A program made the position numbers and the translations under genes. Below are positions 62,968 through 64,000 of a DNA stretch of 64,000 bases, piece after piece. Each line of letters opens with the position of its first letter. Position 1 is the first letter of the stretch. The stretch is from the NCBI RefSeq assembly GCF_006838285.1, contig NZ_CP038228.1, forward strand, positions 1,240,001 to 1,304,000. Direction: 5' to 3'. The stretch is from Xanthomonas translucens pv. cerealis (GTDB lineage: Bacteria > Pseudomonadota > Gammaproteobacteria > Xanthomonadales > Xanthomonadaceae). The notes beneath the pieces are model-generated. The model made no database searches and was not told the origin of the DNA. It worked only from the letters and a program-made list of their open reading frames with translations.

Positions 62968-64000
62968 GTGGATTTCAGCTTTACTGAAGAGCAATTGATG
63001 ATCCAGGACGTGGCGCGACGCATCGCCCAGGAACGGATCGCCCCGAGCGCCGAGCATCATGACCGCACCGGTGAGTTCCCGCTGGAGAACATCCGCCTGC
63101 TCGGCGAGAACGGGTTGATGGGCATCGAGGTGCCGGAGCAATACGGCGGTGCCGGCATGGACCCGATCGCCTACGTGCTGGCGATGGTCGAGATCGCCGC
63201 CGGCGACGCCGCCCATTCCACCATCATGTCGGTCAACAACTCGCTGTTCTGCGCCGGCATCCTGAACAACGGCGACGAGGCGCAGAAGCAGAAGTACGTG
63301 CGCGCGATCGCCGACGGCAGCCACATCGGCGCGTTCGCGCTGACCGAGCCGCAGTCCGGCTCCGACGCCACCGCGATGCGGTGCCGGGCGGTGCGCCAGG
63401 ACGACGGCAGCTTCGTCATCAACGGCAAGAAGAGCTGGATCACCTCCGGCCCGGTCGCCAAGTACATCGTGCTGTTCGCGGTCACCGATCCGGAGCAGGG
63501 TTCGCGCGGTATCACCGCGTTCGTGGTCGACACCGACAAGCCGGGTTTCCACCGCGGCAAGACCGAGCCCAAGCTCGGCATCCGCGCTTCGGCCACTTGC
63601 GAGATCGAGTTCCAGGATTACGTGGCGAGCCCGGACGAGGTGCTGGGCGTGCCGGGCGAGGGCTTCAAGATCGCGATGAGCGTGCTCGACGCCGGCCGCA
63701 TCGGCATCGCCTCGCAGGCCATCGGCATCGCCCGCGCCGCCTATCAGGCCACCCTGGACTACGTGAAGGAGCGCAAGGCGTTCGGCTCGCCGATCGGCGC
63801 GTTCCAAATGACCCAGGCCAAGATCGCCGACATGAAGTGCAAGCTCGACGCGTCGCTGCTGCTTACGCTGCGCGCGGCATGGGTGAAGGGGCAGGGCCAG
63901 CGCTTCACCACCGAGGCCGCGGTGGCCAAGCTGACCGCCTCCGAAGCGGCGATGTGGATCACCCACCAGGCGGTGCAGATCCACGGCGGCATGGGCTATT
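62968..64000 (+). CDS. Acyl-CoA dehydrogenase (3' end outside the window)
   Basis: A GTG start (62968) with GGGAGGGG upstream opens a frame that runs to the window edge (344 codons). Family segments are VDFSFTEEQLMIQDVARRIA, GLMGIEVPEQYGGAGMDPIAY, the flavin-contact ALTEPQSGSDATAM and FVINGKKSWITSG, and YVKERKAFGSPIGAFQ. QIHGGMGY lies at the very end. The catalytic glutamate region beyond it is not in the window. It is of the short/branched-chain type and is divergent from the met operon. Confidence 0.95.
   Translation, partial: MDFSFTEEQLMIQDVARRIAQERIAPSAEHHDRTGEFPLENIRLLGENGLMGIEVPEQYGGAGMDPIAYVLAMVEIAAGDAAHSTIMSVNNSLFCAGILNNGDEAQKQKYVRAIADGSHIGAFALTEPQSGSDATAMRCRAVRQDDGSFVINGKKSWITSGPVAKYIVLFAVTDPEQGSRGITAFVVDTDKPGFHRGKTEPKLGIRASATCEIEFQDYVASPDEVLGVPGEGFKIAMSVLDAGRIGIASQAIGIARAAYQATLDYVKERKAFGSPIGAFQMTQAKIADMKCKLDASLLLTLRAAWVKGQGQRFTTEAAVAKLTASEAAMWITHQAVQIHGGMGY

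Overview
The window is a piece of a GC-rich gammaproteobacterial chromosome, most likely Xanthomonas or a close relative in the Xanthomonadaceae. The grounds are the tmRNA tag ANDDNYALAA, the hrcA-grpE-dnaK-dnaJ order, a metH split into two adjacent genes, a YtrA/GntR-ABC-DUF4097 operon, bamE divergent from fur, and dense intergenic repeats of several families. The species cannot be named from sequence alone.

Positions 1-8468 are visibly more AT-rich than the rest. They look like one end of an integrative mobilizable element inserted at the 3' end of ssrA (tmRNA, 8469-8820, minus strand). The element carries a tyrosine integrase next to the tmRNA, a MobA/MobL relaxase with a candidate oriT, an XRE regulator behind a three-palindrome operator array, two unrelated PD-(D/E)XK-like proteins, a lipoprotein, and membrane and hypothetical proteins. 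The other end of the element lies left of position 1.

From 8969 on the window is core chromosome. In order it holds: a hydrolase-subtilase fusion; smpB divergent from ratA-rnfH; bamE divergent from fur; recN; the heat-shock cluster hrcA-grpE-dnaK-dnaJ; pdxY-tyrA; an ABC exporter with an IMPACT-family gene; an ECF sigma factor with a frameshifted partner; a GAF-GGDEF-EAL protein; an IS30 transposase remnant; a LOG-family enzyme; the 2-oxoglutarate dehydrogenase operon sucA-sucB-lpd, with sucB frameshifted; an acetyltransferase, a JmjC-type ribosomal oxygenase and purB; a DUF3829 lipoprotein and fumC; the seven-gene YtrA-ABC operon; a periplasmic glutathione peroxidase, an FKBP isomerase, ugd, slyX, a DUF2058 gene, an acyltransferase and an outer-membrane-type protein; and the methionine operon arsR/methyltransferase-metH1-metH2, divergent from an acyl-CoA dehydrogenase cut by the window edge.

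The most unusual structure is a family of G/C-rich repeats built from GGGACC or GGGACTC units, often as inverted arms around a 40-100 bp spacer. Copies lie beside smpB (25 perfect 7-bp units), between hrcA and grpE, dnaK and dnaJ, and dnaJ and pdxY, and twice inside the methionine operon. There one copy is translated in frame within metH2. The other encodes the C-terminus of the ArsR-methyltransferase and the first codons of metH1. REP-like hairpins and a second, about 130-150 bp, inverted-repeat element also occur. Two apparent -1 frameshifts, in sucB and in the sigma-factor partner gene, both fall in G/C homopolymers and may be assembly errors.
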